A DNA stretch of 64,000 nt from Syncephalis fuscata (taxonomy: Eukaryota; Zoopagomycota; Zoopagomycetes; Zoopagales; Piptocephalidaceae), in contig JAHLTZ010000048.1 of the NCBI GenBank assembly GCA_025786725.1, positions 62,001-126,000 on the forward strand, written 5' to 3'. This document shows, in pieces, positions 15,524-28,480 of the stretch. Position 1 is the stretch's first letter. Every line of letters begins with the position of its first letter. The position numbers were made by a program, and so were the translations under genes. The notes beneath the pieces are model-generated. The model was not told the origin of the DNA. It was given only the letters and a program-made list of their open reading frames with translations, and searched no databases.

Positions 15524-18500
15524 ATGGTCAGTGTGGATCGTAAAGATACGTCAACGATGACGGCAAAAGGTGGACAAAAGAAACGCCATGCCAGTGATGC
15601 AGAGGCAACACGCCCAGCTAAGAAGCAAGCAGCTAATGCTAAGAAGCAGAATGCTTCTACTACGGCATCTGCACCTGCACCACCAACTACAAGTGCAACA
15701 ACAGCCATCGTGCAAGACTTTCCTCGTGGTGGTGGCACAGGTATGACACCCATTGAATACCGTAATGTGGTTAAACAGGCTGAACGTGATTTATTTGGCG
15801 AAGTAAGTCTATTAAAACGATTAAATGTTAATTAACCATAGCCATATTAATCAACAAATGCATTGTTATTAGAATGAAACACCAAACAACAACAAATCAT
15901 TAGATCCATCGAAGAAAAAGCAACAACGCACGCCATTAACAGATGAACAACATAAAGAACGTAAAAGACAACAACGCGAACGCCGCAATGTGAAGAAACA
16001 TAAACAAGAGTCACAAACAACAGCTGATACTTCAAAGACCACTGATGATGATACTGAAGACTATACCGGTCCACATCATGTAGCCGGATTAACATTCAAG
16101 GTATGAATCCATTACACTGATTGTTATTAATATAGTTACTAACGCATTAATACATTAATAATAGAGATTGGCTATTGGTACATTGTTACTGGGTATGATT
16201 AACAAGATTGGCGATCTTCATTTGACAGTCGCCTTACCCAATAATCTAACGGGTCGAGTGGCCATTACTGAAATATCTAATGAAATCACCCGTCGAGTTG
16301 AAGCAGCCGCATTAAATGACGACTCAGATGCTAGTGGTAATGACAGCGATGCTGATAATGATGCCATGGATGTCGATAATACACAAGCATCTACTCGCGG
16401 TCTACCCAATCTATCATCCATGTTCCATGTTGGTCAATGGGTTCGATGTGCCGTGGTAGGTCTTGAGTCAAATGACGAAGAAACAGATGGTAGATCCAAA
16501 TCGAATGTCGGTCGTAAAAAGGCTCGTAAGCATATTGATCTAAGTCTTCGTGTTGATCAAGTCAACTCCAGTGTTGCACCACTTGATCTTATTATCGGCT
16601 TTACCATTACAGCAGCCATTACAAGTCTCGAAGATCATGGCTATCTACTTGATATAGGCATGGCTAATAAAACGGCCTTTTTATCCCGTAAAGAAGCGAG
16701 TGAATACGAGACACGCTACAATAATGGCCGTCCATTACAGTCGGGTCAGCCTATTGTTGTTATGCTTATCGATAGTGCCACCAATACATCCGCCCGTGTC
16801 CTACAAGTAACTGCTGATCCAGATCGTATTACTAAAGCAGTCATTAGTGAACCCCTCTCTAATGTACAATCATTATTGCCGGGTGAGCTCGTTAATGCAC
16901 GTATTACACGTGTACTCCCTAATGGACTGGCCTGTCGGGTACTTGAATTCTTTGATGCCACTATTGACATTATGCACATTCCTCGTATCATGACTGCCAC
17001 TTCAAGTGAATCAGCTCTACGTCAAAAGTACAAACCAGGTGACAAGGTAATTTATATACTAATAACTAACGATTGAATACTAATAATATGCGATAGATTG
17101 TTGGACGCATTCTATACGTTTCATTGTCATTGGCTCATAAATCCATTGCACTTACTTTATTGCCCCATGCATTGGACAATGGACCACCTACTCTATCATT
17201 ACCCGAGATGAAGCAGGAACAACAACAACAACAACAACAACCATCGAATCTATCCAATATTGGATATGGTACTATTATTGAACAAGTAACTGTACGTAAA
17301 GTAGAGAATGCTATTGGATTATGGTGCAATATGGCCAGTATGCCTGATACGCCAGCCTTTGTTCATGTAAGTTGATTAGTCTATTTAATAAATATAAATG
17401 CTAATGTTAATATATCGAATAGATTTCCCGTGTATCTGATCGTCATTTACAAAACTTATCTACGGGTAATTGGGCACCTAATACAGTACATCGTGGTCGC
17501 ATCGTTGGATATGACCCTGTTGATGGTGTTGTCCAACTATCTTTACAAGCATCTGTACTTGGCTGTGCCTATTTACAGATTAGTGATCTACCGGCCGGAG
17601 AGAAGATTAAATGCACGGTTAAGAAGCTAACTGCTCATGGCATGGTGGTTGATATCACCGATACACCATTAACAGGATTTGTTCCATTAATGCATCTAGC
17701 CGATGTTGCCCTACTTAAACCAGAGAAGAAGTTTAAACATGGTGACCGTATTGTGGCCCGTGTTCTATCCACTGATGTTACAGAGAACCGTGTACTATTA
17801 ACACTTAAACGTACACTGATTCAATCGGACTTGCCACTATTAACCCAATACACTGAGGCACCTATGGGTGAATTTGTTCATGGCTACATCACTGCAGTTA
17901 AACCATTTGGCTGTACTATTGGATTCTACAATTCAGTTAGGGCACTCTGTCCCTCCGAGAACTAAGGTAGCCAATAGTATAGCGAGTAATTCTATTTACT
18001 AATAATATGTCTAGTGAAACGATGATAGAGAATCCGCAACAACATTTCCAAGTGGGCCAACCGGTGCGTTGCCGTATTCTATCCGTTGATCCAGCTCAAG
18101 AGCGTATGAGAGTCAGTCTACGTACTCATGTCTCTATGTTTAAACCTGAACAATGGTCAGCCATTCAAGTGGGCCAATTGGTTAAGGGCCGTATTGTAGA
18201 GATCAGTTCCGATCATATTTGGCTATCTCTCGTTGAATCAAACATACGAGCTGCATTACCATTGGGTCATTTATCAGATCATTTGACACCAGCCCATTTA
18301 CAACGTATCCATTCTACTTTAGTGGTGGATCAAATGTTGGATCAATTAGTTGTTGTGGCTAAACAAGAATCACGTGGTCATTTACTCGTATCACGTAAAC
18401 CACTGTTGATTCATAGTGTGACATCGAATACTGTACCCACTAGTATTGATTCCATCAATGTTGGTGATATCCTTCCTGGTTATGTAGGCAATGTCACTGA

Positions 18501-21500
18501 ACATGGTGTATTTGTCAATTTATTGAGTGGTCATAATGCAAGAGTGGCCAAATCTTATTTATCTGACCAATTTATTGCATCACCTTCAGATCATTTTACA
18601 CCACAACAATCTGTATTGGGTAAAGTGACGCGTATTGATCGTGAACAACAACGAATCGACATCACATTGAAGCGATCCATTGTACAGCCTACCATTGAAC
18701 AGAGCCATCTCTTTATTCAATCCTATTTTGAGACTGAATTGACAACGACATCGATTACAGATATTGCGCCAGGTCAATTAATAGATGGTACAATTGAACA
18801 ACAACAGCCATTTGGATGGATTGTACAACTTGAACATGGTCTATCCGGTTTCATTACTCTCGATCAATGTAAAGGTAAGCTATTATATAGATAATATACT
18901 ATAGATGCATGTTAATTGGATGATTAGATATGACCTATAAGGTTGGTGATAAGATAAAGGCTCGTGTATTGGATGTCGATCATGAACGAAAGATCGTTGA
19001 TTTATCGGTTAAACCTGTCCTTGTTAATATACCTGAAGAGGGCAAGAATAAGAAGAATAAGAAGAAGAAGTCGGCCAAGACTGCCACTGCTGAGCAATTG
19101 GCCACGATTGAATTAATTAAGGAAGACTATTTGGTATTGTCGCTACCTCAATTAAACTATCAAATTGCTTTCATGGCCACTAAAACATTTAATCAACGAG
19201 AGAAGCCGTTTATGCGTTATAAACCAGGTCAACAAATAACAATTCATTTACTGCCTGAATCAACCTTGCCTCATCGTGTATTGGCTACTATGATGACGAA
19301 TACTGAATCTACATCCACCAGTGGTAATAATAATAACACTAGTAATAACACTAGTAATAACACTAGTGAAGCAACACAACATCTACTTAATATTGCTGGT
19401 ATTGATTTATCAACACGTCAATTACAATCACCAATTGATGGATCACTTACTATTATGGCCGATCTTCATCCAGGTCGTCAAACAAGTGTGCGCGTATTAT
19501 CGGTCAAACAAGCACAGATCAATGTACAATTGGCCGATAACTTAAAGGGCCGTATTCATATGACGGAGTTATTTGATAACTTTAATGATATTCCTGATCC
19601 ACAACATCCATTGGCTCATTTCAAATCAGGCCAATTATTAGAGGATGCTACTGTTGTTGGATGGCATAGTATACGTAGTCATAAAACACTAGCGATTAGT
19701 CATCAGAATGCTACAGCTGGTGAAGCCGTTGATTTAACACTTCGACATCATGAACAACAGCCATATACACCGCTAACGATCAAAGATATGAAGGTGAATG
19801 ACACGGTTATTGGATTTGTTAAAAAGATTCAAGATAACTACATCACCGTATGTGCAGCTATCGAGCCATCATCAGCAAGTAATATGCGTATTGAAGCATT
19901 AGCTGTATCACGTCATATGGATACAGTACAACACCTTGCACGCTACTTCACCAAGAATATGGCTGTTCATTGTCGTGTACTCAATGTTCATCCCACAAAG
20001 TGTCATATTACACTAGGGGTCATTTCCGGTGACCATCCACCTATTCTCTCGTTTGATGATATTCAATTGGGTGATATCATTGCGGGCCAGGTTCATTCGA
20101 TTAATGCCGAACATGGTTTAAGTATTCATTTGGGTCGTGGTATATTTGGTCGTGTTGGTCTATGTGATCTATTTGATGATTATAAAGAGGATCCAACAAC
20201 ATCATTTACTAAACAGCAATTAGTAGCCTGTGCAGTCATTTCGCTTGATAAAGAGAAGAATCATATTCAATTATCGCTACGTCCCTCGGAAGTGTCACCA
20301 GATACTGCCTCTACTATTGTACACCCGATACTTAAATCGGCGAGTGACGTTACACCCGGTGATTTAGTATATGGCTATGTACGTCGTATTACCGATAAAG
20401 GTTGTTTTGTCAGTCTAGGACGTGGTCAATTCGATGCTATGGTTAAAATTACCGATATGTCCGACCAATTTATTAAAGATTGGAAGTCATTGGTTAAAGT
20501 AGGACAGCGTGTACAGGGACGTATTCAACGGTAAGTACCTAAATATAAATAGATCAATAGGTGTATTAATATTATAATAGTGTGGATGCATTATCGAATC
20601 AAGTACAAATGTCGCTTAAATCATCGAGTGTCACCGGTAATGGACGTCGTGCTTTAAGTGATTTTAAGAAAGGCGAAAAAGTCAAGGCTATTGTAAAGCG
20701 TATTGAATCATTTGGTATTATGCTAGATATTGATAATAGCAGTGCCAGTGGTCTATGTCACATCTCCGAGGTAGCTGATACACCTATTGATGATTTGAAA
20801 CAAGTCTATTCAGTGGGTGATCAAGTTAAAGCGGTTATACTTCAAGTGAACAAGAAGCAGAAACGAATTTCATTTGGTTTAAAAGCAACTTATTTTACTA
20901 ATGAAGATATTATTTCTGATAGTGAAGAAGAAGAAGATGATGATGATGAGGAGGAGGAGGAGGATAATGAAGATGAACAAGATGATAGCGAAAATGATGA
21001 TGATGAAGATGAAGATGAGGAAGATGAGGATGATGAAGATGGTGAAGATGGTGAAGATGTAGACATGTCGGATGTAGAACAGAATGAAAGTGAAGATGAA
21101 ACTATGCAAGATACACCAGCACTGTCACTTGATCTTCAAGGATTTAGTTGGGATGGTGCCAATGATGATTCAGATTCAGAAATACAATTAGAAGCATTAA
21201 CATTATCTGATTCAGATCAAGAAAAGGAATCGACTAGTAAAAAGAGCAAAAAGTCAAAGAAGAAAGAAATTGACTGGGATGTGACAGATGTGACGGCAGA
21301 CTTGGCTGATTCAGCACCGACTACAGCAGCTGATTATGAACGTTTATTGGTTGGCTCACCGAATAGCTCCTATTTATGGGTCAACTATATGGCATTCCAA
21401 CTGCAAATGTCTGAAGTTGATCGGGCTCGTGAAATTGCTGAACGAGCACTTGGCACAATTAATATGCGTGAAGGCCAGGAACGGGCCAATATTTGGCTAG

Positions 21501-22280
21501 CTCTACTTAATCTTGAAAACAAATACGGTACGACGGAATCACTGGATACTGCCTTTCAAAAAGCACTACAAGCCAATGATCCCAAACATATTACGATGCA
21601 ACTCGTCGGTATTTACGAACAATCTGATAAATTTGAGGTAAGTTTTTAATTTAGATTAGTAGGGCAATTATTAAAATGATTTATTAGATGGCTGAGACAT
21701 TGTACAAGACTATGACAAAAAAGTTTAGTACCAGCGCCAAAGTATGGACTCGTTTTGGTCTTTACTATCTGCGACAGAATAAAATTGATGCATCGCGTCA
21801 ACTGTTGCAACGTTCACTCAAATCACTACCTAAACGAAAGCGTAAGTTGAACCTTATTAATGTTTGATTAGTTACTAATAGTAGTATTTTTTATAGATAT
21901 TAAGGTGATTAGTCGATTTGCTCAGATGGAATTCAAGCATGGTGAACCTGAACGTGGCCGTACCATCTTCGAAGGTATTATGAATAATTACCCGAAACGA
22001 CTCGATTTATGGTCAGTCTATCTTGATATGGAGATACGCACAAAAGAAGAGTCGATTATTCGGTAAGTATAAATGGGCTTAGGATTGAATACATTTAGCT
22101 AATATAGCTATCTTTTTCTTGTTTAGACGTCTTTTCCAACGGGTTATTTCGCTAAAGTTTTCATCGAAAAAGATGAAGTTTTTATTTAAGAAATGGTTAC
22201 AGTGGGAGCAGTCCATTGGATCAGAGGAAGGCGAGGCCGAAGTAAAACGACAAGCACTTGCCTACGTGCAATCTGTCTAA
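15524..22280 (+). CDS. RRP5: rRNA biogenesis protein RRP5 (S1 and HAT repeats)
   Basis: About eleven exons encode roughly 2,060 residues, longer than yeast Rrp5 (1,729). A basic N-terminus (KKRHASDAE, then KKKQQRTPLTDEQ) leads to a tandem array of about a dozen S1 RNA-binding repeats (16165-20890). An Asp/Glu-rich linker lies at 20915-21100. C-terminal HAT (half-a-TPR) helices, such as YERLLVGSPNSSYLWVNYMA and KVWTRFGLYYLRQNKI, run to TAA at 22278-22280. Rrp5 acts in the 90S pre-ribosome and is needed for both 18S and 5.8S rRNA maturation. One base seems missing near 17938-17942: the frame reads VRALCPSEN then stops, while the next frame gives GTLSLRELS, which joins across intron 17967-18014 to ETMIENPQQHF. 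This fits an S1 repeat. Convergent with the next gene, 82 bp apart. Confidence 0.95.
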
Positions 22281-22362
22281 TAATAACCATATTAACCATA
22301 GCAATAATAGCGATAATAAAATATTTGATTTGAGTAAAAGTTTATTTTAGTTAGTTACATGG

Positions 22363-23311
22363 CTAGTAAAGACGATGAGCAGGCCAATGATAATTGATAA
22401 TGACAGCACTGTCATTATCGCTATTATTTGCAGATGATGAATTGGTTGTATATTGACTGTCGTAAAAGTCAGTTGAATCATTCGTTTCAATTGTACTATT
22501 TACACCTATCGATGAATGACTAGCAATTGATGTTGATTGATAGGCTGTACAGCCAGTGCTATTACTTGATTCATTTGATGACAATGTACAATAGTAGATA
22601 GGCGATGATGTAGAGCTTGATACTGTAACATTATGTATGCCTAATGATGGACTACTACTTCTTAATTGGTGGCTATTTACGGCGGGTAATTCGTGATAAG
22701 ATGTTGATACTTTACCGCGATGGAATATACCTGGTGGCTTAATAATGGATGGTGGTAGTGTATACAACTAGTAAATACCATTAATGTAATGCTTCTATTA
22801 ATTAATAGTTACTTGCTGTTAATCGAGTGGATTCCAATTCACTGGCTGACTATGATTAAGTTAAATGTATGGTTAGCAGATAGTATGGCTTATTGCTAAG
22901 ATGTTACTACATTTAACGGTTTATTGTGCTGTTTTTCGTGTAGTTTGTAACACGGTGGTTCATTTAATGCTTTGCGGATATGGCGTTGGATTGACGCTAG
23001 CCATAGAGGCAGTGGATGCTATTAAAGTATGTAGTTAATGCATATATCTGGATATATAGTCGAATAGACCTACTTCAGCTGTTAATAGTGTTATAGGTGG
23101 CGATATATCTAACCTATCAATGTTAGCTATTATAATATAACTATTGCTTTACTTTACCTGTAGATGGTTGCCAAATAGTTGGCATATAGACAGTAGACAG
23201 GGATACGGGCGAGGATCTATCGTTAAATACGGGATCGATTGGCAATATACTTTGTTGTTGTTGCTCTCGCAGATAACGCTCGACTTGTTCATTTTTATAT
23301 TCAATATTCAT
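22363..23311 (-). CDS. Unrecognised protein, multi-exon
   Basis: I do not recognise this gene. A plausible model starts at the ATG at 23311 (MNIEYKNEQVERYLREQQQQ). Exon 1 ends at a GTAAAG donor at 23157. Exon 2 includes SIQRHIRKALNEPPCYKLHE. A short exon reads SASELESTRLT. The last exon covers about 22363-22770: a conserved-looking YTLPPSIIKPPGIFHRGK, then a low-complexity Ser/Asn/Thr-rich tail. The third intron would use a GC donor (GCAAGT). No signal peptide or membrane helix is evident. The hydrophilic Ser-rich tail suggests a regulatory or scaffold protein. Exon boundaries are uncertain; only the last exon and exon 1 are clear. Confidence 0.5.
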
Positions 23312-24183
23312 GATAAATTGATAAAATATCTGTTGACAAATTGTATTAATTAAATTTAAACTAAAAGGTAGATTGTATAAAGCATTATTGATTAATCGTT
23401 ATAGTGTTTGTTTTTTGACACCAATTTTATTACCCTATATATTAAATTACGATCCAAGAAGGCGATAGCATGATCATATACACTACTGTAAAGGGCATAA
23501 CATATTATCAAAGTATCGTATTCTACATTAATAAATATATGGAACACAAAGTAGAAGTACAAACTTTTAGAATTATAGCATACAGTTACATATGGAATAT
23601 CAATAGGAAAATGGTGTATAATAATATTGAGTTAAGCGCGTGTGTGTGTATATCGGACCAAATCTTCAGCAATAATTACAGCAGATTATGATTGCTAATT
23701 AGCAAGTATCAATTACTTTCATGCCATTCGTTCATTTCAATAACGTTTTTTGTTATACATTTATTTTTTGGTTTATACTTATTCTTCTCTTTATTATGAT
23801 GTTTTTTGTTTGTTTTAGCAGCGCTATTAGCTATTACGCGCACTCAGTTGTCAATTTGATTGATGTAAAACTATCAAGGGGTACACCATTTGATTACGAT
23901 TGTAATATACTATTACCAGTATAGTAAACGTTGATTGTATAATGGTGCTGATTCTGAAAGTATCAATGGTATACTTGAAAATGAATATAATCAATTACAC
24001 TATTAACATATATTGTTAAAACATTCATACACAGAGTTGTTACCCGAATAAAGATATTACTACAGTCACGTCAATTCATATTTGCAACCAATACTAGTAT
24101 TTTTGCTTGACTAATAGTTGCTGATTGTTAGATACAAATAAATGTAGACATAGATATGATAGCTTATTCAAACATAACTAAGA
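23312..24183. other. Intergenic region, one weak membrane-like open frame
   Basis: AT-rich. On the plus strand 23721-23924 is open for 67 codons and would encode one hydrophobic helix (FWFILILLFIMMFFVCF), but it lacks homology I recognise and may be chance. Confidence 0.4.
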
Positions 24184-24653
24184 TGGAACCATGTGTTTAT
24201 TACTAAAGCTTTCATAGCTGAATAGTCACAGCTAAATGCGGACTTGTGGGTAATATAATGCCGCCATTGATTAAAAGACAAATAAATTGGAACATTGACT
24301 AGAACTTGGTATATGAATAAACTGATTGGCAACTGTCGGATGGTCTTGTTTTCTATTAAATATATACCTAAAGTATGCTGAACTAGCAGTTCAATTACAC
24401 CACCAATATTAACGTCTTGGAAGCGCGGGTTAATGTTTGCCTATACATGTATTTGTAACATATTATACAATCAATTTATGATCTACCAATACAAAATGTC
24501 ACTTACCGGCTATTCGTATTAATTTGGTAACACACACGATACACAGCATATAATTAGTAGATGACCAATTAGTATAGAATACCACTTACCAACTATTGAC
24601 ATTGAATTGATGATACCTATAGAGCGTAGTATGTGATTAACACTATACATCAT
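24184..24653 (-). CDS. Possible small gene, orphan hydrophobic exon
   Basis: On the minus strand about 24184-24440 stays open for some 85 codons with a protein-like composition (NPRFQDVNIGGVIELLVQHT, then FIYQVLVNVPIYLSFNQWRH). It directly follows a TATAG acceptor. Upstream, an ATG at 24653 begins MMYSVNHILRSIGIINSMSIV and ends at a GTAAGT donor; a second GTAAGT donor follows CVTKLIRIAG. The exon phases do not join cleanly, so either a base is missing or the model is wrong. No family recognised. Confidence 0.35.
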
Positions 24654-24736
24654 TACAACAATAAAGAAAGTAATAGGTTTTATTAGCTATTAATAACAAG
24701 TATGACTATTTATAAAGTAGGAAGACTAGCTTATAG

Positions 24737-26406
24737 CTAGTTACAACCAGTATCATTATTATGACTATTATGTTTCGATATGATGGTTGATATTGTACAC
24801 GTATATTTATACGGAATAGATGGCTTCATCGTAGCATGGAGTACAGCTTTATGGAATTCATCGGGTTGCCATAGTTTGTCTGTCTGTGCTGTCGTTTGTC
24901 TCCATTGGTTTGTGTACGATTGCATCCATCGGCGGAATTGTTTATTGCCATTGCATCCGTATAAGAAGCCTTGTAATGGGCGAAAAGCCAATGTCGGTCG
25001 ATTGAGCACAACGAGCCATGACTTAATAACATCTGAGAAAATATTATTATCAAGCGAGTATGAGTAAAGTTAGCATCACCTACTTAAATATGCATCTAAT
25101 ACTTGGCGTCTATCAGGAATATCTGCTACATTAAACAATTCTAACGACGATATATTGTTACAACTATTAGCTTATAGCGCTGAGTAATGAATATAAATAC
25201 CATGGTCAAGCGTTTGAATAAACATTGGGTCTTCTCGAACTAACACTAATAATAAGCATATATTATCATGTAATTACAAGCCACTTACATCGTCGGCCGA
25301 GCATGACACCATCGACATGTGCCAATTGTTCTTTGATTTGATCAACGGTAGTAATACCACCATTAAGAGTGATGTGTAGGTGTGGCGCTATTTTGCGCAG
25401 CATATATACTCGTTCATAGTTAATTGGTGGCACTGTACGGTTTTCTTTGGGCGACAGTCCCTTTAGGTAAGCCTTGCGAGCATGTACAATAACATGATCA
25501 AGTGCCGTGTCAGCCAGTAAAGTTTGTACCTAAACTAAGCATTAGTCTAAGAGAAATTACATTCATGTCGTCTTGATTTAAAGCATAAATAAATCCGGCT
25601 AGATACTAACAAATTGTATAAAATAAGCATCGCTATCGAGTTCGTCAACACCGATACGACACTTGACCGTGAATGGTATTGACCGTCGTCTACTATCGAT
25701 GGTCCGGAGAATTGTGTGCACTTTCTGTGGTGATTTCATTAATGCTGCGCCAAATTGACCGGCCTATTCGGCGGTCAATGTTATATCTTTGTTAGACGCA
25801 ATGTGTAAAAATAAATATCAGTGTGAAGTGCTCTTTACCTACCTGTACACTATCGCTAGGACAACCTAGATTTAAATTTACTTCTGGATATTGAGCATCG
25901 GCCAATATTTCATAAGCATCAGCCAGTTCTTCTGGATGCGAACCACCAAGCTGCACAACGGTGCGTGGACATGGCACACCGACATTCTCGTAAACGGCAC
26001 CAATACCTTGTTCGTGAGCCAATCGTATAATTTTACGGGCTGGCTGCATTTCCGTGTAAAAGGCGTGATGTAAATGATACCCACCACCACTTGGTGATGG
26101 TGCAAGTGGTGAAGCTAGCCGTAGCAATTGTAAAAAGAAACGATCGGTCACATCGATCATGGGCGCAACACTTATGGGCGCTCTACCTGGTGAATCGTGT
26201 ACATTTTTCGATATCAATCGTTGATGGCTGTTATCCTGCCTGTTTGCCTGAGTAGAAGGCGCGGCATTGCTATGGTTATGACGAACACAATCGACAAAGC
26301 GGAATTTGTGTGTTTTTATATTTCTACTTCCATTAGTTAACCTGACTGCCTTGGTGTAAAGCCTCATAGGCTGTACTTGACAGTAATGAACTGGGTGGTG
26401 AAACAT
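24737..26406 (-). CDS. tRNA-dihydrouridine synthase, DusA-type
   Basis: FMN-dependent reductase that makes dihydrouridine in tRNA. The model starts at 26406; exon 1 ends at 25843 and exon 2 begins at 25763. Visible motifs in order: [49 protein letters not shown] with the catalytic cysteine, [40 protein letters not shown] and [15 protein letters not shown]. These match the DusA clade (bacteria, plants) rather than yeast Dus1-4. About 85 residues precede the domain and include basic residues, so mitochondrial targeting is possible (inference). The last exons ([12 protein letters not shown], then [20 protein letters not shown]) are homologous to the family tail. The junction near 25100-25200 is unresolved and may hide a missing base. 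Confidence 0.85.
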
Positions 26407-26939
26407 TTAAAAAGAAAAAGAAAAACCTCAAAATGCTACACAAATGGTAACAGTGGATGTAACACAGTATTATTTTTCAAGTGTTTTTTATTTTAAAAGC
26501 TAAAGTATAGCAATATAATAAGTAATAATACTGCTATTTCACCTTTAAATCTCCACATCAATGCAATTCTAATGGTGATAACTAAGCAAAAAAAACTAGT
26601 GCTATAAGGCAGAAAAACTAATGCTTATTGTGTGGCAGTCCTAACCACACGTCAATAACAATTTAGTGTTAGTTGTCGGTGCCATTTTTTAAAAACTAAC
26701 AATAAAAACTTGTACAGCAATTTGCATATATCATTATACTTACAGACATTATGTCAATTTAATAAAATACAGCGGTGTTTATTTAAGAATCTAAAGCAAT
26801 GGTGCATGTTTAAAATATAAACTGGTAGTACATATAGCCAAAAAGTACGTAACTAACGGCTAGTCACGAATACTGACACCGGCTACAGTGCCAGTTCAAA
26901 AAAAGTAGTGCAACAATCAAACTCCCGATGCAATATTGT
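26407..26939. other. Intergenic region, no gene seen
   Basis: AT-rich spacer between the DusA-like start (minus) and the 3' end of the multipass membrane gene. No exon, repeat or RNA gene is recognised. Confidence 0.5.
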
Positions 26940-28156
26940 TTAGTCACAGCTGGCTACTCGCCAGGAAGAAGTATTGATGAGCGGAATTGTTCAGGAGGTA
27001 AAAAAGAGCAAAGAAGAAGGCAATCAGTGGAGAGGTAACAGCGCATACAACAGCTAACACAGCCATTGAGCTAGCAATTGTGCACATACAGCAGTAGCAA
27101 TAATAGCATATTACACTACTGTACTTGTGCTAAAAACATTAAGTGACTATGTTAGCAGTCCAATTTACTACTATTGCTGGTGTATGCGTACAGCAGCTGT
27201 ACATAATGACTGAAAAAGATATATGCTACTAAAAACACTATATGCTTTGGTCTGTCATAGATCGTCGCTGTAGTTTGTATCAGCAACAGTTTTTGCAATC
27301 TTGAAAGTAGCATATTGTACTGCTACTATTAAGATTATACATACTACTGCCAAATGACCTGCAATAGTGACCTATAGTAAAAATAAAGCATACAACGAGT
27401 TTTCAATAACATATATTCAACACAGCATATGACAAAGCCAAGAATGCACTTGCTATATTAACAAAGGTACCAATACCAATGATCGAAGCAATGAAAATTA
27501 TTTATAAAAAAGGTTAGATTACAAAAGAGCAATGCAAGTACATAGTGTAAATAGTGTTTGTACATAAATATTAGTCAGTCAACTACTAGCACTATTTACG
27601 TAACATATATGGAGTGTACAAGTATATGCAATGGATATATGCTATCAAGTGTGAAGAAAGAGAAAGGAAATGTGATGACGTAGATTGTGAGATGTGGACC
27701 CTGTTTATAAACAAAAGAGTTTAATTGATTAATAAATGGTGTGTAAATAATAAAAATCATTTGGCCCCCAAAACTAAGCTATCATTATAGAACATGCTTA
27801 TCAATAGATAATGTATAATAAAAAGATTAAAACCATTTAATACCAAATTTCATTGTTATAGAACATGCTGCCAATATAATACTGAGCATAACAGGAAAAT
27901 ATAATAAAAGTCGATGCTTCTTAAAGACAAGTGTAGGCATAGAAGGTGTCACTGTTAAAATAATGAAACATAGTCATATTTTAGAAGATGAAGCAATAGA
28001 CCAATAATTTATATGAATAAATAAATAGTGCAATGTTAATGCCAGCAGAAACATGCAAGTATATTCAGTACAATGGCCAGTGGTGAATCAAGGCCTTCTG
28101 ATTTCTTACCGCCTATTATTATAAAAATCAAATTGACACTGTTGCATCAACATCAT
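26940..28156 (-). CDS. Putative multi-exon multipass membrane protein
   Basis: No single long frame exists, but the minus strand has a chain of hydrophobic exon-like blocks in consistent order. They include SPLAIVLNILACFCW (about 28060-28080), LLLYFPVMLSIILAACSITM (about 27860-27900), LTIYVITFPFSFFTL (about 27660-27700), IASIIGIGTFVNIASAF (about 27440-27495), HLAVVCIILIVAVQYATFKI (27300-27360), HIVFLVAYIFFSHYVQLLYA (27185-27245) and MAVLAVVCAVTSPLIAFFFA with stop near 26942. Several are bounded by TTTTAG or ACAG acceptors. That is seven or more helices, as in a receptor or transporter. A possible start is the ATG at 28156. Between the sixth and seventh blocks the frame changes near 27260, again as if one base were missing. 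No family is recognised; exon limits are approximate. Confidence 0.45.
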
Positions 28157-28170
28157 AATTAAATCATAAC

Positions 28171-28335
28171 ATTTTATTGTAAGTAACATGAAATACTATT
28201 TAACATTTATCAACACTAATATTGGATATTGGATATTGTGCAGATTAATTGAGACTGATTAATTCAATCGGAGTTGATGTAGCACTACAACAAATCACAC
28301 TTATTAGTAGTAAAAACTAATCAACTGTTTGTTAT
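28171..28335 (+). repeat. Dispersed repeat, copy B
   Basis: Second copy of the repeat at 8528-8684, same orientation, with several short indels. It sits between the 3' end of the lipase gene and the proposed start of the multipass membrane gene, so it may act as the latter's promoter. Confidence 0.7.
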
Positions 28336-28480
28336 TTTTTTGTACATTTTATACTGCTATTACTATATTTGGCAATATATACATACAGTTTAAATTATAT
28401 TATATATTGGTTACACTTTATTAATAAACAAATTATGACTAATTTTAACAATTCAAAACTATTTTATTTGATAACAGCTA

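Noticed and set aside
20879-21109. Ile/Phe-rich minus-strand open frame
   Set aside because: Antisense of the GAT/GAA-rich acidic linker in RRP5.
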